15,478 nucleotides of DNA from Planctomycetales bacterium (GTDB lineage Bacteria > 4484-113 > JAFGCY01): positions 1 to 15,478 of the forward strand of contig JAHEFU010000047.1 in the NCBI GenBank assembly GCA_024645305.1, given 5' to 3'. Positions within the stretch are counted from its first letter, which is position 1, and each line of letters opens with the position of its first letter. The translations under genes were made by a program, and so were the position numbers. Positions 8,116 through 15,135 of the stretch are shown here, in pieces. Below the pieces are notes generated by a model that saw only the letters and a list, made by a program, of their open reading frames with translations, did not search any database and was not told the origin of the DNA.

Positions 8116-9756
8116 ATGCATCCATTACTGACAGCGAAGGAAATGGCCCAGCTGGACAAGTTCACGATCGAGTCCCACGGACTTGACGGCAAGATCCTGA
8201 TGAGCAGTGCCGCCCGGGCCATGCTCGCGTTCATCCGTGAGCGCTGGCCGGATGTCCGGCGCCCGCTGATCTTCGCGGGCACGGGAAACAACGGCGGAGA
8301 CGGCATTGCCCTGGCCTACTACGCGCAGCAGGCCGGGATGAACCCGCTGCTCCTGCTGTGCCATCCCGAGATCACTGACCCGCCGAAGCTGAGCATGGAT
8401 GCCACATACTTCTACCGCATTGCCCAGCGCGCCTATGTCAGCATGGACTATCTGCCGAAACCGGTGCTGATTCCCGAAATCATCACGAACCACAACTGCG
8501 ACCTGATAGTGGACTCAATTTTCGGAACGGGGCTGAGCGGGCAACTTGACAACTATTACGTGAACATCATCGACCGCATGAACATCTCCAGCGCGCCCCT
8601 GCTGGCGGTTGACTGCCCGAGCGGGATGGATGCGAGCACTGGTGAGGTTATCAGCCGCTGTGTGCAGGCTGACGCGACGGTCACCATGGGCTATGCCAAG
8701 CGCGGGTTCTACCACCCCGGGGCCTGCCGCTACATCGGCGAACTGCGCGTGGCCGACCTCGGCTTCGCCAGCATCAGTGAAGCGGGGATCGCGCCGGCAA
8801 GTCATGCCTGGGATGATGCCCTGTGGGAGCCACTGCGCACCTGGCGCAGTGCCGACACCCACAAGGGGGATTACGGGCGCCTGCTCGTCGTTGCCGGCAA
8901 CCGGCGCTATCCCGGAGCACCGCGGCTGACTGCCAATGCCGCCCTGCGCGGAGGCATCGGCCTTGTACGGCTGGTGGTCCCGGAGGACATCTACGGCATC
9001 TGCTGTGACAACCCGGCACTGATGGTCAGTCCGCATCCGACGGATGGCAACGGTGGCTTCGCCGCCGAGCCGAGCGCTGAACTGCTGGAGCACATGGAAT
9101 GGGCTGACGCGCTGGTCATCGGCCCCGGCATGAGTGATGCCCCACAGGGCCTGCAGCTGGCAGGCAGCCTGCTGGAGCAGCGCAACTTCCCGGTGGTTGT
9201 TGATGCCGATGCACTGCGCGCGCTGCCGGAGAACCCCAAGCCGGGTGGCTGGCCGATGGTGCTGACACCGCATATCGGGGAGCTGGCCCGCCTGGCCGGA
9301 CAGATTCCCGATGAAACCTGGGACAACCTGTTCCAGGTGGCCACCGAGCAGAGCTTCCGCCTGCATGCACTTGTGCTGGCCAAGAGCAACCAGTGCCTGC
9401 TGACGACACCCGAGGGTGCGATGATCTTCACGCACAAGGGACACCCGGCGCTGGCAACGGGAGGCACGGGGGATGTGCTGGCGGGCATGATCGGTGCCCT
9501 GCTGGCACGCTACCACGCCATGGTGCGCAGTCCGGAACTGCGCTTCGAGACCACGGCCAGCACGCGTCGCCTGACAGTCGCGGAAATCACCGTCAGCGCG
9601 GTGAACTGGCATGCCCTGGCCGCACGGCTGGCGGTGGCTGACTTCGGGGAGGATGGCCTGACGAGCACTGATCTGATAGGCTACCTGCCCCAGGCCCTGC
9701 GTCTGCTGTGCGAAAAGGCGGACGGGCTGCGCGGGGATGCCGGCAGACCGGCCTGA
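8116..9756 (+). CDS. nnr: Bifunctional NAD(P)HX epimerase / ADP-dependent dehydratase
   Basis: A 546-aa cytosolic metabolite-repair enzyme that restores hydrated NADH/NADPH: the YjeF_N half epimerises R- and S-NAD(P)HX and the YjeF_C ribokinase-like half dehydrates the S-form using ADP. Epimerase half (about 1-220): GTGNNGGDG at 55-63, DSIFGTGLSG at 133-142, then the lysine-bearing AKRGFYHPGA. Dehydratase half (about 235-530): HKGDYGRLLVVAG (249 on), GPGMS (336-340), DADAL (363-367), HIGEL (386-390) and GTGDVLAG (450-457) with the catalytic Asp453. Two departures are visible: MSSAARAM replaces the common ME-x-AG motif, and KS replaces the usual KG at 423-424. AGGGGA (8106-8111) precedes the ATG. 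It lies 59 bp after the ATPase gene, likely in the same transcript. Confidence 0.95.
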   Translation: MHPLLTAKEMAQLDKFTIESHGLDGKILMSSAARAMLAFIRERWPDVRRPLIFAGTGNNGGDGIALAYYAQQAGMNPLLLLCHPEITDPPKLSMDATYFYRIAQRAYVSMDYLPKPVLIPEIITNHNCDLIVDSIFGTGLSGQLDNYYVNIIDRMNISSAPLLAVDCPSGMDASTGEVISRCVQADATVTMGYAKRGFYHPGACRYIGELRVADLGFASISEAGIAPASHAWDDALWEPLRTWRSADTHKGDYGRLLVVAGNRRYPGAPRLTANAALRGGIGLVRLVVPEDIYGICCDNPALMVSPHPTDGNGGFAAEPSAELLEHMEWADALVIGPGMSDAPQGLQLAGSLLEQRNFPVVVDADALRALPENPKPGGWPMVLTPHIGELARLAGQIPDETWDNLFQVATEQSFRLHALVLAKSNQCLLTTPEGAMIFTHKGHPALATGGTGDVLAGMIGALLARYHAMVRSPELRFETTASTRRLTVAEITVSAVNWHALAARLAVADFGEDGLTSTDLIGYLPQALRLLCEKADGLRGDAGRPA

Positions 9757-9777
9757 AACCAACATTGGCAATCAAAT

Positions 9778-9783
9778 GGAGAG
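9778..9783 (+). promoter_or_regulatory. Shine-Dalgarno deciding the start of the papain-like-fold gene
   Basis: GGAGAG is followed by ATGATG. It is too close to the ATG at 9785 but well spaced (4-6 nt) for the ATG at 9788. The ATGs at 9737 and 9776 have no such site. Confidence 0.65.
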
Positions 9784-9787
9784 CATG

Positions 9788-10780
9788 ATGACGATTAATG
9801 TTAACTACAATCCAGCCTGGCTGAGCTGGGTGGCCTCGACGACAACCTGCCTGCGCTACCACGGGATGGACGTGGACGAGGTGGATGTGGCCGGCCACAG
9901 CGGGTATGCCTTCCGCATGGTGGTGGCGCGCGACCTCTGCCCCAGCGGACCGACCGTCTTCAGCTGGCATGAGCTCGCGCAGGGCATCACCCTGCTGGGG
10001 CGCTCCACGCGCAGCGAATTCGGGCTTTATCCCGGCAAGGAGCCTGCGCAGATGGAGGCCCTGGACAGGGCCAGGCGCGACCTGCTGGAATTCGTGCGAC
10101 ATGAGACTGCGGCGGGCAACCCGGTAGTGATCTGGGGCACCTACGTACCGGAGTTCGGGGTGGCCACGGCGGTGAAGGATGACCGTTACATCGTCAGCAC
10201 ATTCCGTGAGATGACGGGTGAGGAGGAACCGCCCCTGGCGCATGACGAGCTGCATGACCTGGGCATCGTCTACGGCCTGAGTTTCCCGCATGCCGTCAGC
10301 TTCGATCCGGGACAGCGCGACGGCATGGCCCTCAAGCAGGCCGCCAACCTGGCAAACCTGCCGGACCTGCAGGGGCAGTACCGCGTCAATGGTGGGGCAT
10401 ATGAAAGCTGGATCGGTGCGCTGCTGAACTATGAGATCAATCCGTTTGGCAATGCCTACAATGCCAGCTGCTGGGCCGAGCAGAAACAGTTCGCGCGGGA
10501 CTTCCTGGCCCGCCTGGCCGGGCGCATGCCGGAGGCCCGGGGCAGCCTGGAGGAGGCCAGCGGGCTGTATGGAGAGACCTACACATACATGCGGGAGTTC
10601 GCCGAGCTGTTCGCCTTCCCAGCGGGTGAGGCGGTGGAGCAGGAGGACAGCCGCAATGAGGGCGTGCGCCTGCTGGAGCTGGCAATGCAGCACGAGTCCC
10701 GTGCGGCGGTGGCGGTGGCGGAAGCCGCCCGCGCATCTGAACGCGGGTTGCTGGCGAAGTCTGAAACGGCCACGGACTGA
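9788..10780 (+). CDS. Papain-like-fold protein, possibly BtrH N-terminal family
   Basis: A 330-aa soluble protein with no signal peptide or membrane segment. I do not recognise a specific function. An early Cys (Cys21, in ASTTTCLRYHG), a later block GNPVVIWGTYVPEFGVATAVKDDRYIV (a hydrophobic strand, then an acidic-aromatic stretch) and a helical C-terminal part with NAYNASCWAEQKQFARDFLARLAG resemble the BtrH N-terminal / C39-like papain-fold family, which includes acyl-transfer enzymes and uncharacterised proteins. Cys21 would be the nucleophile; a His or Asp partner is not certain. The last 60 residues are charged, Ala/Glu-rich helix. The ATG at 9788 is chosen on the Shine-Dalgarno. It sits 31 bp after nnr and 22 bp before alr in the same orientation. 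The family call is from pattern memory only. Confidence 0.7.
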   Translation: MTINVNYNPAWLSWVASTTTCLRYHGMDVDEVDVAGHSGYAFRMVVARDLCPSGPTVFSWHELAQGITLLGRSTRSEFGLYPGKEPAQMEALDRARRDLLEFVRHETAAGNPVVIWGTYVPEFGVATAVKDDRYIVSTFREMTGEEEPPLAHDELHDLGIVYGLSFPHAVSFDPGQRDGMALKQAANLANLPDLQGQYRVNGGAYESWIGALLNYEINPFGNAYNASCWAEQKQFARDFLARLAGRMPEARGSLEEASGLYGETYTYMREFAELFAFPAGEAVEQEDSRNEGVRLLELAMQHESRAAVAVAEAARASERGLLAKSETATD

Positions 10781-10790
10781 GCCCCGCGAC

Positions 10791-10796
10791 TATAAT
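10791..10796 (+). promoter_or_regulatory. Perfect -10 hexamer TATAAT, 6 nt from the alr start
   Basis: TATAAT ends 6 nt before the GTG at 10803, inside the 22-bp gap between genes, so the mRNA would start at or very near the GTG. No good -35 lies at the right distance (around 10768-10773). No Shine-Dalgarno precedes the GTG. In DNA this GC-rich a perfect TATAAT is rare by chance. Confidence 0.6.
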
Positions 10797-10802
10797 CAGC
10801 CT

Positions 10803-11984
10803 GTGACGGACCTGCCCGGATCATACAGTGAATTCAGCTACACACCCAAGCTGGCGGGAATCGATGACCTCGGTTCCAGCCTGATCACGCTTGAGTTCTT
10901 CCTCGACCGCTTCCGCTCCAACCTGCGCATCCTGTCCGACTGGCTCAGCCCCGCGGGCATCATCTTCGTTGTCAAGGCAGATGCCTACGGCTTCGGGGTG
11001 GAGGGCCTGCTGCCGATCATCTCGGAATTCGAGCAGATCGCACTGGGGGTTGCCACGCCGGATGAGGCCCTGGAGCTCAGGGCGCTGGGCTTCGGCGGCC
11101 GGATCCTGCTGATGGGTTACACGCATCCACGCTGCTATTACCAGATCAAGCATTCCGACTGCGAACTCTCGGCCTACCGCCCGGAGAACATCCCCCTGAT
11201 CGCGGAGGCCTGGCAGGACATCGGCCGGCCGCTGAAACTGCATGTCAAGGTGGACACGGGCATGACGCGGCTTGGTGTGCGTGTGGACGAGCTCAGGGCA
11301 TTCCTGGAGCTGATAGCCAAGTATGACAACATCAGCGTGGCCGGGCTGTTCAGCCACCTGGTCAGCAGCGAAGCGCCGCAGCTGCCGGTCAACCGTCGCC
11401 AGGCGGAACTGTTCGCTGAAGCCGTGGCAATTGCCACGGACTTCCTCGGTTACCGTCCGGAGTGCCACCTGGCCAACAGCGAGGCGGTTGTCAACCTGCC
11501 GCAGCTGTACCATGACAGCGTGCGCATCGGGCAGCTGGCCTACGGCATCCGCATGTCGGACGCGGGCCAGGGGCCACAGGGCCTGCAGCAGTGCTTCCGG
11601 CTGGAGAGTGAAGTGGTTGACATCCACCGCATTGCGGCGGGGGAGGGCGTGAGCTACACCCACAGCTGGGTCAGCTCCCGGTCCACGACGGTCATCACCT
11701 TCCCCTACGGCTATGCGGACGGGATGTGGCGGCAGCTTGGCAACCGCGCCGAGGTGCTCGTTGGCGGGCAGCGGGTCCCGGTGGTCGGCAACGTGACGAT
11801 GGACTACCTGATGGCGGACGTCGGCGACGCTGCGGTGCAGCTGGGGGACAGGGTGACGATCATCGGGGAGGACGGCGGCCAGCGGATCACGATCGAGGAT
11901 GTCGCCCGCCAGCTGGACACGGTACCCTACGAGGTCTGCTGCCGCTGGGGCCGCCGCGTGCGCCGGACCTACTCCGGCAGCTGA
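10803..11984 (+). CDS. alr: Alanine racemase
   Basis: A 393-aa PLP-dependent, fold-type III racemase that converts L-Ala to D-Ala for peptidoglycan. The PLP lysine is Lys58 in VVKADAYGFG (family consensus VVKANAYGHG). The second catalytic residue, Tyr285, lies in GEGVSYTHSWV and is followed by ITFPYGYADG. KVDTGMTRLG (around 150), LFSHLVSSE and GNVTMDYLMADV are further family blocks. The length fits the family. Start: a GTG at 10803 opens an N-terminus about 17 residues longer than usual. There is no in-frame ATG near it, and an open reading further upstream (to 10431) only overlaps the preceding gene in another frame. The likely leaderless start is noted separately. The stop abuts the dapF stop with no base between. 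Confidence 0.93.
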   Translation: MTDLPGSYSEFSYTPKLAGIDDLGSSLITLEFFLDRFRSNLRILSDWLSPAGIIFVVKADAYGFGVEGLLPIISEFEQIALGVATPDEALELRALGFGGRILLMGYTHPRCYYQIKHSDCELSAYRPENIPLIAEAWQDIGRPLKLHVKVDTGMTRLGVRVDELRAFLELIAKYDNISVAGLFSHLVSSEAPQLPVNRRQAELFAEAVAIATDFLGYRPECHLANSEAVVNLPQLYHDSVRIGQLAYGIRMSDAGQGPQGLQQCFRLESEVVDIHRIAAGEGVSYTHSWVSSRSTTVITFPYGYADGMWRQLGNRAEVLVGGQRVPVVGNVTMDYLMADVGDAAVQLGDRVTIIGEDGGQRITIEDVARQLDTVPYEVCCRWGRRVRRTYSGS

Positions 11985-12848
11985 TCAGTCCAGCCCGAGG
12001 ACGCCGTGGTAGGCGAATTCCGCCGGGCCCGTCATCTGCACCGCCTTGCCGATGCCCGGCCAGTTGATCACCAGCTCCCCGCCGTTGAGTTCAACTGTCA
12101 CGTCGGTTTCCGGATCACTGAGACCGTTGAGCACGGCTGCCACCACGGTTGCACAGGCACCGGTGCCACAGGCCAGGGTTTCCCCGACGCCGCGTTCCCA
12201 GACACGCATGCGCAGTCTGTCAGGGGCCTGGGTTTCCACGAACTCCACGTTCGTTCCTTCCGGGAAGTGGGCACTCTTCTCCACCAGGGGTCCCAGGCCG
12301 AGCACATGCCGGTCGCTGATACTGTCCACGAAGCTCACGGCATGCGGATTGCCCATGTTCACGGCCGTCAGCTCCAGGATTTCTCCCTCCAGCTCAATGA
12401 CGGCAGCCAGTACGGTTTCGTTGCCGGACTGCAGGGTGGTGGGGATGTGGCTGGCTGACAGGCGGGGGATGCCCATCCCGACGGTGATGAGCTGCACCTT
12501 GCCGTGCTCGCGCTGGAGACTGATCGGCAGTACGCCGTTGCCGGTCAGCACTTTTATCTCGCTGCGGCTGTCCCCAAGCTCGTCACCGACGAACTTGCCA
12601 AGGCAGCGGATGCCGTTGCCGCACATCTCCGCGCGGCTGCCGTCAGCATTGACATAGCGCATTTCGTAGTCTGCATCAGGCGTGCGCCCGACGGCGATCA
12701 GGCCGTCCGCCCCGACACCGAAGCGGCGGGCGCACCAGCGGTGGGCCAGCTGGGACAGCTCTGGCCAGCTGTAGCGGTTATCTGCATCGTCGAAAACTAT
12801 GAAGTCGTTTCCGCAGCCATGCATCTTGTGGAACTTGAGTGCTTGCAC
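11985..12848 (-). CDS. dapF: Diaminopimelate epimerase
   Basis: A 287-aa cofactor-independent epimerase that converts LL-DAP to meso-DAP, giving the peptidoglycan cross-link residue and the lysine precursor. Both catalytic cysteines are present in their motifs: Cys76 in EMCGNGIRC and Cys227 in LACGTGACA. The N-terminus KFHKMHGCGNDFIVFDD matches the family start, and NMGNPHAVSFVD (about 164-175) is the third conserved block. The start is GTG at 12848; an ATG two bases upstream is out of frame. No clear Shine-Dalgarno is present, and a TAAGAT hexamer ends 6 nt before the GTG. It converges on alr, so two peptidoglycan precursor enzymes meet tail to tail. Confidence 0.96.
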   Translation of the reverse strand: MQALKFHKMHGCGNDFIVFDDADNRYSWPELSQLAHRWCARRFGVGADGLIAVGRTPDADYEMRYVNADGSRAEMCGNGIRCLGKFVGDELGDSRSEIKVLTGNGVLPISLQREHGKVQLITVGMGIPRLSASHIPTTLQSGNETVLAAVIELEGEILELTAVNMGNPHAVSFVDSISDRHVLGLGPLVEKSAHFPEGTNVEFVETQAPDRLRMRVWERGVGETLACGTGACATVVAAVLNGLSDPETDVTVELNGGELVINWPGIGKAVQMTGPAEFAYHGVLGLD

Positions 12849-12854
12849 ATAAAT

Positions 12855-12860
12855 ATCTTA
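12855..12860 (-). promoter_or_regulatory. Possible -10 (TAAGAT), 6 nt from the dapF start
   Basis: The minus strand reads TAAGAT, ATTTAT, GTG. The hexamer matches TATAAT at only 4 of 6 positions and no strong -35 is seen, so alone it is weak. It gains weight because the spacing equals that of alr. Confidence 0.35.
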
Positions 12861-12921
12861 GCCGAATGACCAGCACAATCACCTGAGCACTGAAACCATC
12901 CTCAGCTCCTGGCCGTATAGC

Positions 12922-12951
12922 TTGGTCATCAACTTAGCTGGGAAGTAAAAT
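12922..12951 (+). promoter_or_regulatory. Promoter of the tandem AAA ATPase gene, close to the start
   Basis: TTGGTC (12922-12927), 18 nt, TAAAAT (12946-12951, 5/6). The hexamer ends 7 nt before the ATG at 12959 and 1 nt before an in-frame GTG at 12953, so the transcript would start near the ATG. A GGGAAG at 12940-12945 would be an alternative ribosome site for the GTG if transcription starts further upstream. Confidence 0.5.
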
Positions 12952-12958
12952 AGTGAGC

Positions 12959-14725
12959 ATGTCCGACAAGTCAGAACTGGTACCGAAGCTGATCGATGCG
13001 CCCGACTGGGCCGACAACATGGCCCGCAAGTACGCCTCGAGCGCTCTTTCGACCTTCATCCTGCACGGGAATGTGCTGGACCTGGTGGAGTACACACAGG
13101 AGGGCCAGCGGCGCTTCCTGCCGCTCGTGGACTTCCTCACGGATGTGTTCTTCGCCCAGCGCAGCCTGGTGATCACCTACGACCTCTCCAGCGGCATCCA
13201 GTGCCCGCAGAAGGAAATGCGGGCCACGATGCTCAAGAGCGTGCGAGCGCTGGATACGATCCGCGGCACCGATTATGCGGACCGCGGCCTGCCGAAGGAT
13301 CCCCTCAAGGCCATCGAGCTGATCAAGCGTGTGATCCGCGGGCGGCTGGCTTCGGCCAAGCCCAGCGACAAGCGCATCGCCCTGATCGTGAAGTACGCCG
13401 AAACCGTATTCACCGAGTCGGAGGGCGGAGGCAGTGTGCCCGACCGGGCCGTGAACATTGCCCTGGCCGAGCTGGTGAGCGATCCTGATGTGCTGATGAA
13501 TGACGTCACGGTTGTATTGGTGACCGAGAGCGTGCTGGGTCTCTCCAAGCGGGTGCAGGCCCTGCCTAGCGGGGCCACGATCCGGATTGACCTGCCGGAT
13601 GAGGATGCCCGCGAACATTACATCGAGCGCGTGAATACACGGGCTGAGCTGGGCATCGGTGATGAACTGATCCAGGTGCTGAAGAAACATACGAGCGGCC
13701 TGACGCTCATGCAGATCCGCAGCCTGCTGCAGGAAGCCAAGCTCGGCAATGTGGACTTCGGCAAGCCTGACTACATCTACAAGCGCAAGCGCGAGATGAT
13801 CGAGACGGAATGCCGCGGCCTGCTGGAATTCATTGAACCGAAGTACAACCTCTCAATGGTGGCGGTGCATGACCGCGCGGTGGAGGAACTCAAGCGCGAC
13901 AGCAAGCTGGTGCTCGGCGGACACCTGGACGCGGTGCCGATGGGCTACCTGATCGCCGGGCCGGCGGGCAGTGGCAAGAGCTTCCTGATCAAGAGCTTCG
14001 CCGGCGAGATCGGCATCCCCTGCGTGGAACTGAAGAACTTCCGCGACAAGTGGGTCGGGGCCACGGAGCAGAACCTCGAGAAGATCATCAATGTGCTGTC
14101 GGGCCTGGCGCCTGTGGCCTGCATCATTGACGAGGCGGACGCCTACCTCGGGACCCGCGAGGGCGGTGGCGACAGCGGTGTCTCCAGCCGCGTGTTCAGC
14201 CGCCTGACAAGCTTCATGGGTAATACCTCCAACCGAGGCAAGATCCTCTGGTTCCTGATCACCAACCGTCCGGACCTGCTGGCCATGGACCTCAAGCGCC
14301 AGGGCCGCGCGGAGAAGCATATCCCGCTCTTCCCGCCGGATGAGGAGAAGCACTACGAGGACCTGTTCAATGTGTTCAAGCGCAAGAGCGGCATCGAATG
14401 CGAATTCGAGACCCTGTTCGACGCACCGCCGAAGGGTGCCGCGCTGAAGCTCAGTGATGTCCAGAGCCACAGCGGCGCGGACCTGGAGGCACTGCTGGTG
14501 AGGGCCAAGGGCATCGCACTGCTGGAGGGCCGTGAGAAGCTGGCAATTGACGACCTGGTGAGTTGCCTCGCGGACTACATGTCGCCGGTCTACCCGCAGC
14601 AGGTGGAATACCAGATCCTGCAAGCGGTGGCGGAAAGCACCTCGCGCAGCCTGATCCCGGAGAAGTGGCATGTGGAGCCGATGGAACTGACCCATCGCAT
14701 CGCGGCGCTCAAGCCGTTTGTGTAG
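12959..14725 (+). CDS. Tandem AAA ATPase with degenerate first module
   Basis: A 588-aa soluble protein. The second AAA module (about 300-535) is complete: Walker A GPAGSGKS (334-341), Walker B ACIIDEAD (Asp391-Glu392), sensor 1 Asn436 in FLITNRPD, arginines in KRQGRAEKH, and a lid SGADLEALLVRAKGIAL. The first module (about 20-270) keeps AAA-like features, with FILHGNVLDLV, the strand VTVVLVTESVLGLSKRVQAL placed like sensor 1, and a lid-like TSGLTLMQIRSLLQEAK, but has no Walker A or Walker B, so it cannot hydrolyse ATP in the usual way. This is the plan of CDC48/Ycf46-like tandem or half-dead AAA proteins, which remodel or unfold proteins; the substrate is unknown. I use the ATG at 12959; a GTG at 12953 would add two residues. 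It is divergent from dapF and apparently a single-gene unit. Confidence 0.85.
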   Translation: MSDKSELVPKLIDAPDWADNMARKYASSALSTFILHGNVLDLVEYTQEGQRRFLPLVDFLTDVFFAQRSLVITYDLSSGIQCPQKEMRATMLKSVRALDTIRGTDYADRGLPKDPLKAIELIKRVIRGRLASAKPSDKRIALIVKYAETVFTESEGGGSVPDRAVNIALAELVSDPDVLMNDVTVVLVTESVLGLSKRVQALPSGATIRIDLPDEDAREHYIERVNTRAELGIGDELIQVLKKHTSGLTLMQIRSLLQEAKLGNVDFGKPDYIYKRKREMIETECRGLLEFIEPKYNLSMVAVHDRAVEELKRDSKLVLGGHLDAVPMGYLIAGPAGSGKSFLIKSFAGEIGIPCVELKNFRDKWVGATEQNLEKIINVLSGLAPVACIIDEADAYLGTREGGGDSGVSSRVFSRLTSFMGNTSNRGKILWFLITNRPDLLAMDLKRQGRAEKHIPLFPPDEEKHYEDLFNVFKRKSGIECEFETLFDAPPKGAALKLSDVQSHSGADLEALLVRAKGIALLEGREKLAIDDLVSCLADYMSPVYPQQVEYQILQAVAESTSRSLIPEKWHVEPMELTHRIAALKPFV

Positions 14726-14747
14726 GGAGGTGCGGCAACGCCGCACC
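14726..14747 (+). repeat. Hairpin directly after the AAA gene stop (REP-like)
   Basis: GGAG (14726-14729) is followed by a perfect stem GTGCGGC, loop AAC, GCCGCAC (14730-14746), beginning right after the TAG at 14723-14725. A GGAG/GTAG tetranucleotide before a hairpin is the described hallmark of REP sequences. No T-run follows, so it is more likely a 3'-end stabiliser or REP than an intrinsic terminator. Confidence 0.6.
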
Positions 14748-14753
14748 ATGGGT

Positions 14754-14772
14754 GCTGCGCAGCAGGCGCAGC
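14754..14772 (+). repeat. Second hairpin between the REP-like units
   Basis: A perfect 7-bp stem GCTGCGC, loop AGCAG, GCGCAGC. It lacks the GGAG tag and differs in sequence from the units on each side, so it looks like the linker stem of a mosaic repeat. Confidence 0.5.
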
Positions 14773-14800
14773 GGAGGTGCGACACTTGCTGTCGCACAAT
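14773..14800 (+). repeat. REP-like unit, left arm of an inverted pair
   Basis: GGAG (14773-14776), stem GTGCGACA (14777-14784), loop CTTGC, TGTCGCAC (14790-14797). Positions 14775-14800 match the reverse complement of 15106-15131 at 25 of 26 positions, the one difference being in the loop. Confidence 0.75.
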
Positions 14801-15105
14801 TCTTCATATACACAAAACGAGCAGCAATCGGTGCCACAATTTGGAACTGTCCAGTGCCGGGCTGATGTGGTCAGTGAAGACTGGATGGAGCGGTATTTCC
14901 TGGATGTTGACGGAACCACCATCTGCTCTTGTCATGGATTCATTGTTGCCGCAGATTTGCTGAACAGCAGATTCTTGAATGCATTGGCAGTATATTCCGA
15001 ATCGGTGCTCACACTCCAGAGTTGCTGCTGGCTCATCTGATGCAGCATTTTGATGTGGAGTAGGAATGGACCATTGCAGGACGGCCGACGGAAATCATGG
15101 GGAAG

Positions 15106-15133
15106 ATTGTGCGACAACAAGTGTCGCACCTCT
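15106..15133 (-). repeat. REP-like unit, right arm of the inverted pair
   Basis: On the minus strand: AGAG (one change from GGAG), GTGCGACA, loop CTTGT, TGTCGCAC (15129-15109). It ends 2 bp from the stop codon of the minus-strand synthetase fragment, mirroring how hairpin 14726-14747 sits against the AAA gene stop. Confidence 0.75.
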
Positions 15134-15135
15134 CG

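Larger units (their letters stand above)
14773..15133. mobile_element. Roughly 360-bp REP/BIME-like or MITE-like element with inverted ends
   Basis: Two nearly identical hairpin units face each other at 14775-14800 and 15106-15131. The core (14801-15105) is clearly AT-richer than the genes to the left and has no convincing gene: the open frames that run through it start inside the repeat arms and both begin MRHLLSHN because the arms are inverted copies. I see no transposase, so it would be non-autonomous (mobilised by a REP-associated Y1 transposase elsewhere) or a relic. No direct-repeat target-site duplication is evident. The element fills most of the 410-bp gap between the AAA gene and the synthetase fragment. 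Confidence 0.55.

Noticed and set aside
10431..10802. Extension of alr upstream to an ATG at 10431
   Set aside because: The Arg/Pro/Ala-rich translation is a shadow of the papain-like-fold gene in another frame; racemases begin shortly before the PLP lysine block.
12866..12928. Inverted copies of ATGACCA / TGGTCAT in the dapF-AAA gene gap
   Set aside because: Only 7 bp, about 50 bp apart and at different distances from the two -10 sites; chance cannot be excluded.
14777..15040. Open frame of 87 codons inside the inverted-repeat element
   Set aside because: It starts inside the repeat arm, the opposing strand gives the same first eight residues from the other arm, and no ribosome site or family resemblance is seen.
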